From assembly GCA_963559605.1 (NCBI GenBank), contig CAUWLL010000009.1, forward strand, positions 16,431 to 80,430: 64,000 bases of DNA. The letters are read 5' to 3'. Every line of letters begins with the position of its first letter. Within the stretch, counting starts at the first letter, position 1. Below, in pieces: positions 1-9,190 of this stretch. The notes under the pieces are model-generated. The model was given only the letters and a program-made list of their open reading frames with translations, did no database searches and had not been told where the DNA came from. A program made the translations under genes and the position numbers. This DNA is from Dorea_D sp963559605 (GTDB lineage Bacteria; Bacillota; Clostridia; Lachnospirales; Lachnospiraceae).

Positions 1-550
1 ATACAACCAGATGATATTTGCCATGAAGGACTCCTATGGGAAGGCAGAGCTTGAAAGGGCAGGCGAGGATATTCTGGCAAGAGACGAGGTGTTAAGCGTC
101 AGCTATATGCATGACATTGAGAAGCAGTTAAACGATATGTTAAAGAGTTTGAATCTTGTGATCATCGTGCTGATTATTTCGGCGGGTATGCTTGCATTTG
201 TCGTACTTTATAATCTGAACAGTATTAACATTACCGAGCGGATCCGTGAGCTTGCTACGTTAAAGGTGCTGGGCTTTTATAACCCGGAGGTGGCGGCTTA
301 TGTGTACCGGGAAAATATACTTCTTACCTTGATCGGAGCGGCAGCGGGCGTAGGACTTGGCAAGGTTCTGCATCTCTTTATCATAGAGACGGTAGAAGTT
401 CCGGCGGCAATGTTCGGAAGAAATATCAACTTCTCAAGCTATGTCTACAGTTTACTGTTTACCGTTGCGTTTTCCATGATCGTAAATGGTGTGATGTATT
501 TTAAACTCAAGAAAATTAACATGGTAGAGTCTTTGAAAAGTATAGAATAG
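1..550 (+). CDS. FtsX-type ABC transporter permease, C-terminal part (cut by window edge)
   Basis: The open frame runs in from the left edge (tac aac cag precede the first Met at 11), so the real start is outside the window. The visible 183 residues hold three hydrophobic segments (about residues 48-70, 100-120 and 150-170 of the visible part), with an ITERIRELATLKVLGF cytoplasmic loop between the first two. This loop is the hallmark of FtsX/MacB/LolC permease domains, where it contacts the ATPase partner. It is therefore the last FtsX domain of a permease that works with an ATP-binding protein encoded further left. The substrate cannot be told. The next gene, htpG, has its own operator and promoter, so the two are probably separate units. 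Confidence 0.85.
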   Translation, partial: YNQMIFAMKDSYGKAELERAGEDILARDEVLSVSYMHDIEKQLNDMLKSLNLVIIVLIISAGMLAFVVLYNLNSINITERIRELATLKVLGFYNPEVAAYVYRENILLTLIGAAAGVGLGKVLHLFIIETVEVPAAMFGRNINFSSYVYSLLFTVAFSMIVNGVMYFKLKKINMVESLKSIE

Positions 551-598
551 CCGTGATTTGCCGGAATTTATAATTTTTTTATAAATTTAATGCAATTA

Positions 599-625
599 TT
601 AGCACTCTTTCGAAAAGAGTGCTAA
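599..625. promoter_or_regulatory. CIRCE element (HrcA operator) upstream of htpG
   Basis: A perfect inverted repeat TTAGCACTC-N9-GAGTGCTAA occupies 599-607 and 617-625. This is the full CIRCE consensus bound by the heat-shock repressor HrcA. It lies about 100 bp before htpG. Relative to a possible upstream promoter (TTGCCG 558-563, TATAAA 580-585) it would sit just after the start site, the usual CIRCE position. Relative to the better downstream promoter (633-661) it sits just before -35. Confidence 0.95.
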
Positions 626-632
626 TTTTGTG

Positions 633-661
633 TTGACTTTTAATTTCCTGCGTATTATCAT
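633..661 (+). promoter_or_regulatory. Putative htpG promoter
   Basis: TTGACT at 633-638 and TATCAT at 656-661 with a 17-bp spacer resemble a housekeeping promoter. It starts 7 bp after the CIRCE. A weaker alternative is TTGCCG 558-563 with TATAAA 580-585, which would place CIRCE in the 5' untranslated region. Confidence 0.55.
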
Positions 662-725
662 TACTGTTAGATAAAACAGGCGGTCAGTTTCCGCTGAAAT
701 ATATATAAAATTAGGAGTGATAAAA

Positions 726-2780
726 ATGGCAGTGAAAAAAGGAAGTTTATCTATCAGCAGTGAGAATATTTTCCCGATCATTAAGAAGTGGGTATATTCC
801 GATCATGATATTTTTGTGCGTGAAATGGTATCCAACGGATGCGACGCGATCACGAAATTAAAAAAACTGGATATGATGGGAGAGTATCAACTCCCGGATG
901 ACTTTAAGCCATGTATTAAAGTAGAAGTTAATCCAGAGGAGAAAACTTTGAAATTTACCGATAACGGAATCGGTATGACCGCAGAGGAAGTAGAGGAATA
1001 CATTACTCAGATCGCATTTTCGGGAGCTACTGAATTTCTTGAGAAATATAAGGATAAGACTACAGAGGACGATATGATCGGTCATTTTGGTCTCGGATTC
1101 TACTCTGCATTTATGGTGGCAGATGAGGTGCATATTGATACCCTGTCTTATAAAGACGGAGCAGCTCCGGTACATTGGGTAAGTAACGGTGGTACAGAAT
1201 ATGAGATGGAAGAAGGAACGAAAGCAGAAGTCGGTTCTACCATGACTTTGTATCTGAATGAGGACAGCGTAGAGTTTGCCAATGAGTACCGCGTAAGAGA
1301 AGTAATTGAGAAATACTGTTCATTCATGCCGGTAGAGATTTTCTTATCTAAGGAAAATGCAGAGAAAGAGTATGAGACGATCGATGAGGCGGATTTAAAA
1401 GAGGATGATGTCGTTGTTGAGCATATTCACGAAGAAGCCAAGACAGAAGAGATAGAAAACGAAAATGGTGAGAAGGAAACCGTAGAGGTTTCTCCTGCCA
1501 AAGAAAAGGTAAAAATCGAGAAACGTCCGGTTTCTCTGAGCGATATTCATCCGCTTTGGACAAAGCATCCAAACGAGTGCTCGGACGAAGATTATCAGGA
1601 GTTTTATCGTAAGGTATTTCTAGATTATAAAGAGCCGTTGTTCTGGATCCATCTGAATATGGATTATCCGTTTAACCTGAAAGGGATTTTATATTTTCCA
1701 AGAATCAATACGGAGTATGATTCCATTGAGGGAACGATCAAATTATACAACAATCAGGTCTTTATCGCGGACAATATCAAAGAAGTCATTCCTGAGTTCC
1801 TGATGGTATTAAAGGGTGTGATCGATTGTCCGGATCTGCCGCTTAATGTGTCCCGAAGCGCTTTACAGAACGACGGATTTGTAAATAAGATCGCAGACTA
1901 TATTTCCAAAAAGATTGCAGATAAGCTGTCAGGAATGTGTAAGACCAAGCGAGAGGATTACGAGAAATATTGGGATAATATCAGCCCATTTATTAAATTC
2001 GGCTGCCTGAAAGACGAGAAATTCTGCGATAAGATGAAAGATGCGATCCTCTTTAAAAATATTGAGCATAAATATTTGACACTGAAAGACTGTATGGAAG
2101 AAAACGGCGGAGAGGTTGTTGAGCCGAATGACAAGAAAGAAGAAAACCAGGATGAAAACAAAGTAGAAGAAATTAAGACAACGATCTACTATATCACAGA
2201 TGAAATCCAGCAAAGCCAGTACATTAACCTGTTCAAGAATCAGGGTCAGGATGCGGTGATCTTGAATCACAACATTGATTCTGCGTTTATTACACAGCTG
2301 GAGCAGCACAACCCGACCATTCGTTTCCAGAGAATTGACGCAGATGTGACAGAGCATGTGAAAGAAGAAGTGGCAGAGGAAGATAAAGAAGAATTCAAAA
2401 AAGTATCTGACAGCTTGATTGAAATCTTCCGTAAAGAGTTGGAAAATGATAAGCTGGATGTGAAGATCGAGCGTCTGAAAGACGATAATGTGGCTTCTAT
2501 GATCACACTGTCTGAGCAGAACCGTCGTATGCAGGAAATGATGAAGATGTACGGTATGGCAGGTATGGGCATGGATATGGGAGGTGAGAGCACTCTTATC
2601 TTAAATGCGAACCATCCACTTGTGAAATATGTGGTAGGCCACAAAGACGGCGAGAATACAAATCTCATCTGTAAGCAGTTGTATGACCTTGCAATGCTGG
2701 CGCACAAACCGCTGAATCCGGATGAAATGACAGCTTTTGTGCAGAGAAGCAATGAGATTATGATGTTGTTGACGAAATAA
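726..2780 (+). CDS. htpG: HtpG, Hsp90-family molecular chaperone
   Basis: ATP-dependent chaperone, 684 residues. The GHKL ATPase domain is clear: NGCDAITKLKKL near residues 37-48, DNGIGM near 79-84 and GLGFYSAF near 122-129. Middle and C-terminal Hsp90 domains follow, ending in the dimerisation region near residue 680. The start at 726 is chosen over an in-frame GTG at 717 because TAGGAGTG (712-719) sits at proper distance. Two acidic stretches, about residues 212-268 and 458-484, make it longer than the roughly 624-residue E. coli protein. The first falls where eukaryotic Hsp90 carries its charged linker. Transcription is probably controlled by HrcA through the CIRCE at 599-625. Confidence 0.97.
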   Translation: MAVKKGSLSISSENIFPIIKKWVYSDHDIFVREMVSNGCDAITKLKKLDMMGEYQLPDDFKPCIKVEVNPEEKTLKFTDNGIGMTAEEVEEYITQIAFSGATEFLEKYKDKTTEDDMIGHFGLGFYSAFMVADEVHIDTLSYKDGAAPVHWVSNGGTEYEMEEGTKAEVGSTMTLYLNEDSVEFANEYRVREVIEKYCSFMPVEIFLSKENAEKEYETIDEADLKEDDVVVEHIHEEAKTEEIENENGEKETVEVSPAKEKVKIEKRPVSLSDIHPLWTKHPNECSDEDYQEFYRKVFLDYKEPLFWIHLNMDYPFNLKGILYFPRINTEYDSIEGTIKLYNNQVFIADNIKEVIPEFLMVLKGVIDCPDLPLNVSRSALQNDGFVNKIADYISKKIADKLSGMCKTKREDYEKYWDNISPFIKFGCLKDEKFCDKMKDAILFKNIEHKYLTLKDCMEENGGEVVEPNDKKEENQDENKVEEIKTTIYYITDEIQQSQYINLFKNQGQDAVILNHNIDSAFITQLEQHNPTIRFQRIDADVTEHVKEEVAEEDKEEFKKVSDSLIEIFRKELENDKLDVKIERLKDDNVASMITLSEQNRRMQEMMKMYGMAGMGMDMGGESTLILNANHPLVKYVVGHKDGENTNLICKQLYDLAMLAHKPLNPDEMTAFVQRSNEIMMLLTK

Positions 2781-2798
2781 GACACAGGACTTAAAATG

Positions 2799-2836
2799 AG
2801 AGTAACATGGAGAAAACTTCATGTTACTCTTTTTGT
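2799..2836 (+). terminator. Intrinsic terminator of htpG
   Basis: AGAGTAACATG (2799-2809) pairs perfectly with CATGTTACTCT (2820-2830), an 11-bp stem followed by TTTTGTG. It starts 18 bp after the htpG stop. Confidence 0.9.
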
Positions 2837-2879
2837 GTGTTGAAGTACATGCTTTATTTGATTGGGAGAGGTATAGAGA

Positions 2880-3716
2880 ATGTTTTATTTAATATTAGCA
2901 ATTGTAAGTAGTGCGCTCGTTTCTATTTTTATGCGATGCAGTGAAAACTATACGAAAAATAATATCAGTATGTTAGCTTCAAACTATCTTGCCTGTTTTT
3001 TGCTGGCAGGTTTTTATACAGGATTCGGGAACTTGTTTCCTGGTGGGAGTGCGATTGGGCGGACTTTGTGTCTCGGAGCATTAAATGGTGTATTATTTCT
3101 GGCAGGATTTGTGTTGCTTCAGTTTAATGTACAGAAAAACGGTGTGGTACTGTCTGCAACTTTTATGAAACTGGGGGTATTGGTTCCTACGGTGTTGTCC
3201 GTAATTTGCTTTGGAGAAATGCCTACGGTCTTGCAAATCTGTGGTTTCGTGGCGGCAGTTGCTGCAATTATCTTAATAAATTTCGAAAAAGAACAGACGA
3301 ATGTATCTTTTAAGGCAGGGCTTATTCTGCTTCTTCTCACCGGAGGCGGCGGAGATGCGATGTCTAAAGTATATGAGGAGTTGGGAAAACCGGAATTCTC
3401 CGAGCAGTTTCTGGTATATACATTTTTGGCTGCGGGACTTCTCTGTGTATTGCTTGCCGTTTATAAGAAACAAAGACTTTCTAAAGCAGATTTTTTGTGG
3501 GGATTTCTCATAGGAATCCCGAATTATTTTTCTGCAAGATTTTTATTAAAAGCCTTGCGAAGTGTTCCGGCGGTGGTGGCATATCCGACGTATAGCGTGT
3601 CGGCGATCATTTTGGTGAGTCTGGCAGGAGTATTTGTATTTCGGGAGACCATCAGTACGAGGCAAAAAATAGCGGTTGGAATTATTTTAGCAGCGCTTGT
3701 GCTGCTGAATGTGTAA
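2880..3716 (+). CDS. EamA/DMT-superfamily membrane transporter
   Basis: A 278-residue, almost entirely hydrophobic protein with about ten membrane segments in two repeated halves (residues 1-135 and 145-278), the architecture of drug/metabolite transporter (EamA) proteins. The substrate is unknown. A GGGAGAGG ribosome site precedes the ATG. It lies after the htpG terminator and ends about 30 bp before a response regulator, so it may or may not be co-transcribed with the sensor module that follows. No special residue gives function. Confidence 0.8.
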   Translation: MFYLILAIVSSALVSIFMRCSENYTKNNISMLASNYLACFLLAGFYTGFGNLFPGGSAIGRTLCLGALNGVLFLAGFVLLQFNVQKNGVVLSATFMKLGVLVPTVLSVICFGEMPTVLQICGFVAAVAAIILINFEKEQTNVSFKAGLILLLLTGGGGDAMSKVYEELGKPEFSEQFLVYTFLAAGLLCVLLAVYKKQRLSKADFLWGFLIGIPNYFSARFLLKALRSVPAVVAYPTYSVSAIILVSLAGVFVFRETISTRQKIAVGIILAALVLLNV

Positions 3717-3745
3717 TCGGAGTGAATGAAAATGAGGAGAAAACG

Positions 3746-4420
3746 ATGCAGAAGATTTTGGTGGTAGAGGATGACTATGAATTAAACCAGAGTATCAGTT
3801 ATATGTTAAGGGAAGCAAACTACGAGGTCTCTTCGGCGTATTCTATAAAGGAGGCAAGGCTGTCTTACTATGAACAAAAGCCGGGACTTATTATCCTGGA
3901 TGTGAATCTGCCGGACGGCGAGGGGTTTCGGTTTTGTAAATGGGTGAAAGAACAAGAAGATATTCCGGTCATATTTTTGACTGCCAGAGACTTGGAAGAG
4001 GATGCCCTAGCAGGATATGAGCTTGGGGCAGAGGATTATGTGACGAAACCGTTTTCTATGAAGATTTTATTAAAGAAGATCGGAGTTTTGTTAAAGCTGG
4101 TAACAGAAGAGCCGGAAGATCTATTTGACGATGGATATTTGAAAATAGATCTTTCGCGGGCAAAGGTGGAGGCAGGCGGCAGAGAATGTGCCGTAACTCC
4201 TACAGAATTTAAGATTTTGCAGGAGTTTTTAACACACAGGGGACAGCTTCTGACTTATAATGTGTTGCTGGAACGCCTGTGGGATATTGATGGACAGTTT
4301 GTGGATAAGCATACACTAGCGGTTAATATGAACAGACTTCGCGGTAAAATCGAAGATGCAGAGCATAAGTATATTTCAAATGTATATGGGATGGGGTATC
4401 AATGGGTGGATATAACATAG
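3746..4420 (+). CDS. OmpR-family response regulator
   Basis: A 224-residue regulator: receiver domain (residues 1-115) with acidic pair ED 8-9, phospho-acceptor Asp52 in ILDVNLPDG, Thr79 and Lys101, then a winged-helix DNA-binding domain (about 130-224, ending YGMGYQW). The ATG at 3746 is preferred over 3722 because GAGGAGA lies directly before it and MQKILVVEDD is the usual beginning. The partner kinase gene overlaps its 3' end by 19 bp, and an ABC transporter follows. It most likely controls that transporter in response to an envelope-acting compound. Confidence 0.92.
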   Translation: MQKILVVEDDYELNQSISYMLREANYEVSSAYSIKEARLSYYEQKPGLIILDVNLPDGEGFRFCKWVKEQEDIPVIFLTARDLEEDALAGYELGAEDYVTKPFSMKILLKKIGVLLKLVTEEPEDLFDDGYLKIDLSRAKVEAGGRECAVTPTEFKILQEFLTHRGQLLTYNVLLERLWDIDGQFVDKHTLAVNMNRLRGKIEDAEHKYISNVYGMGYQWVDIT

Positions 4421-5325
4421 GGATTTTGTTTTTTGCATTGCTGACTTTGTGTTTATACAATAAGCTTTGGAGGCAGAAGAGGGATATTTATGATTTTACA
4501 GACCGACTGGAGCAGAATTTGGACGCTCTTCTTTCAGACAAAGAGATTGTGTGGGAAGAAGACACGAAGGATACGTTAGATGGGAAGATCGGTGAGAAGC
4601 TGGAACGTGTTTCTTATGTTTGGGACGCGAGAAGGCAAGAGGATAGGCAGGCAAAAGAGAGGCTGAAAGAATTGATCTCAGATATTTCACACCAGACAAA
4701 GACACCTGTTGCCAATCAGAAACTTTGTCTAGAAATTTTAAGACAGGAGATGAAGTCGGAAAGAGGGCAGGAGTATCTTGATAAGATGGAAAAACAGGTG
4801 GATAAGCTGGATTTTCTCTTTCAGACTCTTGTGAAAATGTCAAGGCTTGAAACAGGGGTTATAAAGATTTCAAAGGAAAAAGAAAATCTGGTGCAGACAC
4901 TTTCTTACGCAGTTGCCCAGATCGTGCCTATTGCGGCGAAAAAAAGAATAGAGCTGTATGTAGATTCGGAGGAGGAATGCTATATATCTCATGATAGGAA
5001 GTGGACGGAGGAAGCGCTTTTTAATATTCTGGATAATGCGGTAAAATATACAGAACCGGGTGGGAGTATAAATATCTTTGTTAAACGACAGGAAATTTTT
5101 ACGAAGCTGAGTATTCGGGACACCGGGAAGGGGATCGCCCAGGAACGGCAGGCGCAGATTTTTACAAGGTTTTACAGAGAACCGGAAGTGCATGAAAAAG
5201 AGGGGGTAGGTATCGGACTTTATCTGGCAAGGGAGATCATAGAATTGCAGAACGGCTATATTGAAGTTCGTTCAGAATTGGGCAAAGGTTCAGAGTTTCA
5301 GATATATTTGCCCAACGAATTATAA
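4402..5325 (+). CDS. Sensor histidine kinase with a single short membrane anchor
   Basis: A 307-residue kinase. One hydrophobic segment (about residues 5-20) is followed directly by a linker and the HisKA domain with His97 in SDISHQTKTP, an N-box (NILDNAVKY), a G1 box (DTGKGI) and a G2 box (GVGIGLYLA). There is no extracellular sensing domain, the pattern of intramembrane-sensing kinases that detect the state of a neighbouring ABC transporter (BceS type). The ATG overlaps the regulator gene by 19 bp, implying translational coupling. BceS proteins normally have two membrane helices, so the assignment to that group is by context. Confidence 0.9.
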   Translation: MGGYNIGILFFALLTLCLYNKLWRQKRDIYDFTDRLEQNLDALLSDKEIVWEEDTKDTLDGKIGEKLERVSYVWDARRQEDRQAKERLKELISDISHQTKTPVANQKLCLEILRQEMKSERGQEYLDKMEKQVDKLDFLFQTLVKMSRLETGVIKISKEKENLVQTLSYAVAQIVPIAAKKRIELYVDSEEECYISHDRKWTEEALFNILDNAVKYTEPGGSINIFVKRQEIFTKLSIRDTGKGIAQERQAQIFTRFYREPEVHEKEGVGIGLYLAREIIELQNGYIEVRSELGKGSEFQIYLPNEL

Positions 5326-5420
5326 AAAATATGTTGTGAGACTACTTTGTGATTTTTCATCGGTATACTTTTCGTATGAAGAGAACTTCTTCTTTATTAC
5401 TGACATAGGAGGTAGATAAT

Positions 5421-6110
5421 ATGGAGTCTTGGATTGTAAAGACAAAAGATCTGAAAAAGTATTATCCGTTGGGAGAGTATACCGTGAAAGCATTAGATGG
5501 GGTAGACTTTGCCGTAAAAGAACGAGAGTTGCTGGCAATTATCGGAAAGTCGGGAAGCGGAAAAAGCACGTTGATTCATATGATAGGGGGATTGGATGTG
5601 CCGACCTCCGGGGAAGTTTTTGTGGACGGCAGAAATTTGAGCAGAATGAATAAGGAACAGCTTGCTATATTCCGTAGGAGAAAGGTAGGATTTGTGTTCC
5701 AGAGTTATAATCTGGTGCCGGATTTGAATGTATATGAGAATGTAGTTCTTCCCATTGAACTGGACGGAAAGAAAATCGACCGTGCATTTGTAGATGAGAT
5801 TCTGGCACTTTTGAAACTGGAAGAGAAAAGGCAGGCCCTTCCCGGAACACTGTCCGGCGGGCAGCAGCAGAGGGTGGCGATCGCAAGAGCCATTGCTTCC
5901 AAGCCTAGTATCATTCTTGCAGACGAGCCGACCGGGAATCTTGATACGGCTACCAGCCATGACGTTATGGGACTTTTGAAAATTGTGGCACGTCAGTTTA
6001 AGCAGACGGTTGTTTTGATCACGCATGATCAGGATATTGCCCAGATGGCAGACAGGATCGTGAGGATCGAAGATGGACGTATTGTAAAGGCAGGTGACGG
6101 ATGTGCTTAA
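5421..6110 (+). CDS. ABC transporter ATP-binding protein (LolD/MacB/BceA type)
   Basis: A 229-residue ATPase with Walker A GKSGSGKST (near residues 42-50), Q-loop FQSYNL, signature LSGGQQQR, Walker B ILADEPTGNLD and H-loop ITHD. The sequence class is that of ATPases partnering FtsX-type permeases. AGGAGGT at 5407-5413 sits at ideal distance from the ATG. The permease start overlaps its 3' end. The 95-bp gap after the kinase gene may hold a regulated promoter; I could not identify a convincing one. Confidence 0.95.
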   Translation: MESWIVKTKDLKKYYPLGEYTVKALDGVDFAVKERELLAIIGKSGSGKSTLIHMIGGLDVPTSGEVFVDGRNLSRMNKEQLAIFRRRKVGFVFQSYNLVPDLNVYENVVLPIELDGKKIDRAFVDEILALLKLEEKRQALPGTLSGGQQQRVAIARAIASKPSIILADEPTGNLDTATSHDVMGLLKIVARQFKQTVVLITHDQDIAQMADRIVRIEDGRIVKAGDGCA

Positions 6111-8595
6111 GAATAACAATGAGAAAGTCATCAGCCGTATGGCGAAACAGTCTTTGAAGAGTAACCGCAGGCGCAGTCTGATCATGGTCATAGCGGTCGT
6201 TTTGTCTGCTTTTATGCTGTTTAGCGTATTTACGGTGGGGATTACTTATTTTAAAATGCAGAAGGTACAGAATCTTCGGTTAAATGGCGGTGAGTATGAT
6301 GCCATCCTGTACGGACTTACGAAAGAACAGCAGGAGATTTGTGAGAAATACCCGGATATGAAACGGACAGGCACGGTAGTAGTGTGTGGATTTGCAGAAG
6401 AGACAGAGAAAGACAGAACGCCCAACGTAGGTTTTGTGTGGGCGGATGATACCTACTGGAATCAGATCAAGAAGCCGGCAAGAAAATGGATGAAGGGCAG
6501 CTATCCGGTTCATGAAAATGAAGTGATGGTGACAAAAAGCGCGTTGGAAGCCTGTGGCTTGGAAGGTCTCGAAGTAGGCGATACATTTATGATGAAATAT
6601 GCGGATGCCAATGGAAGTCATAGGAAAGAATTTCAAATTTCCGGTATGTGGGAGGGGTACGGAGATACAGAAGTGTTTTATATGTCGAAAGCATATTTCG
6701 ACCGCTCAGGCTGGAGTATGTATGATGTGACGGCTGCAAGGTACTATATGGATTTTGAGCCAATATACATGCCTCAGAAAGAGCGGGAGGCATTTATCGA
6801 AAGTATGGAATTGGAAAAACAGCAGAATTTGTTCTTTTTATCAGATTATAGTCATGGAATAGAAATCCTGCTGGGTATATTGGGTATTGTGCTGATCACT
6901 TGTTTTTGTGCATATCTTCTGATTTACAATATTTTGTATCTTGCAGTATCCGGGAACGTTCGGTATTATGGTCTGCTGCAAACGGTAGGTATGACAGGGA
7001 AACAGCTTCATCGGTTTATGTACCGCCAGATGCGGTTTATTGCACTCGTTGGAATGACAATGGGATTAACGCTGGGAAGTATAGTGGCATTTTTTTTGAT
7101 CCCGACAGTTGTGAAAACATTGGGCATAAGGGAGCAAGAAGTTACGGTTCTGTTTCATCCGGCAGTATTTTTGCTGACGATTGCGGTTACGGGATTCACT
7201 GTTTATATCGGAAGCCGTAAGCCTGTCAAAATGGCGGTGTCTATATCCCCGGTGGAAGCTCTTGGTTACCGGACAAATTCCGACAGAAAAAGTATAAGAA
7301 AAACGGGAAAAGGAAACGTGATTTTTCGGATGGCAAAAGAGCAGGTTACAAAGGACAAGAAGAAAACAGCGGTGGTAATTTTGTCTCTTACTATGAGTTT
7401 ATTTGTATTCCTTGCTCTGGTTACGCTTCTAAAGAGTCAGGGCGCGAGAATGATTGTCGGAAATTTTATGAATCTTGATCTGGTTGTGGAAAATGACACA
7501 CTTAAAATGGAAGACCGAAAAAATTGGACGCAGATTATGGATGAAAAAATGTTGGAAGAAATGGAGAAGACAGAAGGCGTGAAAGAGCTTCACACAGTTA
7601 CAAGCGCAGAAATTATGTTTCCGTGGGAACCGGATTTTATAGATAGGTGGATGGAAGAGGAGTACGATATGTGGATGCGCTATCCTTATGAAAAAGACAG
7701 GAAAGAGCATCAGGAACATCCAGAGAATTTTGGTTCGTTTATGGTAGGGATAGATGAAACAGATTTTGATTATTTGAACAAATTGTTGAAAGAGCCCGTA
7801 GATAAAACAAAGTTTCTCGCAGGTGAAACCTGTATTGTGTATCGCAATAATCTGGAGTTCAAGGACAGTGAACTGACAGGAAAGAAGGTCACCTGTGCGG
7901 AATATGGAAAAGCAAAAAATATAAGAACCTTTGAGGTCGCAGGGGTTACGGATGAAAACTATTACACAGGAGCGCTTCTTGGAATGCCGCCTACACTGAT
8001 TGTCAGTGAGCAGGTGGTGAGAAAATTTGCGGTAAAATCATTTGTTTCAAAGGCAGGCATTCGTTATGACGAAGAGTACGACGAGGAGACAGAAAATGCT
8101 TTGATGAAATTACTGGAAAACAGCGCTTATTCCAAAGACTTCTCCTACGATTCCAAGATTCGGGAGCTCAAAGAGGTAGAAAAGGCGCAGGGAAATCTTA
8201 TGGGCGTAGGAATTGGTATCGTAGCAATCCTAGCGCTTATCGGTATATTAAATTATGTCAATACTGTGACCGGAAATATCCAGAACCGCCGGACGGAGCT
8301 TGCTATCTTAGAGAGCATTGGCATGACAGAAAAGCAAGTAAGACAGATGCTTGTAACCGAAGGGTTAATATTTGCAGGAAGTTCTCTTTTTCTGACTGCA
8401 ACTTTTGGAACCGGGATTACTTATTATCTGTATCAGCCTATGAATTACAGAGGTGTGCCGTTTGAAGTGCCGTTTCTTCCGGTAGTTGCAATGGCGGCAG
8501 TTGTCATAATCGTGTGTGTAACCGTGCCACTTATTATACAGAGAATGATCGTGAAAGGAGGAGCAGTTGTAGAAAGGATACGAGGTGTAGAGTAG
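6094..8595 (+). CDS. Large FtsX-type ABC permease (two FtsX domains)
   Basis: An 833-residue permease. Membrane helix 1 lies near residues 27-50, an extracellular domain of about 200 residues follows, then three helices (about 255-385) with a first FtsX loop (NVRYYGLLQTVGMTGKQL). A second helix near 425-447, another large extracellular part and three C-terminal helices (about 705-825) carry a second loop (NRRTELAILESIGMTEKQV). The GTG start at 6094 overlaps the ATPase gene by 17 bp with AAAGG before it; GTG 6103 is an alternative. It probably exports or detoxifies peptides, sensed through the adjacent two-component system; this is inference from context. Confidence 0.88.
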   Translation: MTDVLKNNNEKVISRMAKQSLKSNRRRSLIMVIAVVLSAFMLFSVFTVGITYFKMQKVQNLRLNGGEYDAILYGLTKEQQEICEKYPDMKRTGTVVVCGFAEETEKDRTPNVGFVWADDTYWNQIKKPARKWMKGSYPVHENEVMVTKSALEACGLEGLEVGDTFMMKYADANGSHRKEFQISGMWEGYGDTEVFYMSKAYFDRSGWSMYDVTAARYYMDFEPIYMPQKEREAFIESMELEKQQNLFFLSDYSHGIEILLGILGIVLITCFCAYLLIYNILYLAVSGNVRYYGLLQTVGMTGKQLHRFMYRQMRFIALVGMTMGLTLGSIVAFFLIPTVVKTLGIREQEVTVLFHPAVFLLTIAVTGFTVYIGSRKPVKMAVSISPVEALGYRTNSDRKSIRKTGKGNVIFRMAKEQVTKDKKKTAVVILSLTMSLFVFLALVTLLKSQGARMIVGNFMNLDLVVENDTLKMEDRKNWTQIMDEKMLEEMEKTEGVKELHTVTSAEIMFPWEPDFIDRWMEEEYDMWMRYPYEKDRKEHQEHPENFGSFMVGIDETDFDYLNKLLKEPVDKTKFLAGETCIVYRNNLEFKDSELTGKKVTCAEYGKAKNIRTFEVAGVTDENYYTGALLGMPPTLIVSEQVVRKFAVKSFVSKAGIRYDEEYDEETENALMKLLENSAYSKDFSYDSKIRELKEVEKAQGNLMGVGIGIVAILALIGILNYVNTVTGNIQNRRTELAILESIGMTEKQVRQMLVTEGLIFAGSSLFLTATFGTGITYYLYQPMNYRGVPFEVPFLPVVAMAAVVIIVCVTVPLIIQRMIVKGGAVVERIRGVE

Positions 8596-8613
8596 AAACA
8601 AAAATAAAAATGC

Positions 8614-9087
8614 CTAAAGCACCAGTTCTAAGTTCAGCAACATTTTTTGTGCATATGTATCCCATGCTTTTTCCAGTGTTTTGTCCATAGTAAAGGTTTT
8701 CAGGGAAATCCCGGTGATGCAGGTAAGGTTTGTTCCGTCATAAGATAGATTCAAATACATCCCTTGTATAGTTTCCGGGTGGAAACCGCTGACTTCGTAT
8801 TCCTTTAAGAAATCTGCAAATTTTTCGGGTGCAAGAGACAGGATGAGCTTAAAGTAAAGCGGTGTCCGTTTTCCACGAATAATACCGAAGCAGAATTCCC
8901 GCACATCTTTCCAATGAGAATGGGTATCTTTTGGTGCTTCTTCGTAAAAATCTTTTTGTAGGAATCCATCTATAGTAAACTTGTTAAAGGTTGTAATTTC
9001 TCCTTCGATGAAAGAAAACGTATCAAAAGTGTCTTTCAAGAGGAGATGGGACATACAAGCTTTTGTTTTCAAAGGAATGGTGATCAT
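8614..9087 (-). CDS. DUF5721-family protein
   Basis: A 157-residue soluble protein of unknown function. The central pattern LLLKDTFDTFSFIEGEITTF and the following IDG fit the DUF5721 family of Clostridia as I remember it. No catalytic motif, signal peptide or membrane segment is seen. It is on the opposite strand to both flanking genes, convergent with the FtsX permease with only 18 bp between stops. AAGGAG lies 11 bp before the ATG. The gene is probably monocistronic. Confidence 0.65.
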   Translation of the reverse strand: MITIPLKTKACMSHLLLKDTFDTFSFIEGEITTFNKFTIDGFLQKDFYEEAPKDTHSHWKDVREFCFGIIRGKRTPLYFKLILSLAPEKFADFLKEYEVSGFHPETIQGMYLNLSYDGTNLTCITGISLKTFTMDKTLEKAWDTYAQKMLLNLELVL

Positions 9088-9190
9088 ATCTATGTAAACT
9101 CCTTGAGGTTGATCTGAAAATATAATTAGTGACTACGCGCCTATTATATCAAGAATGTAGACAAAATGCACCACTAGTTTTTAATTTTGT

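Noticed and set aside
599..781. Short minus-strand frame across the CIRCE and htpG start
   Set aside because: Covers the operator and promoter and reads into htpG; no coding features.
5493..6191. 232-codon minus-strand open frame inside the ABC ATPase gene
   Set aside because: Antisense to a gene with all ABC motifs; no ribosome site or domain.
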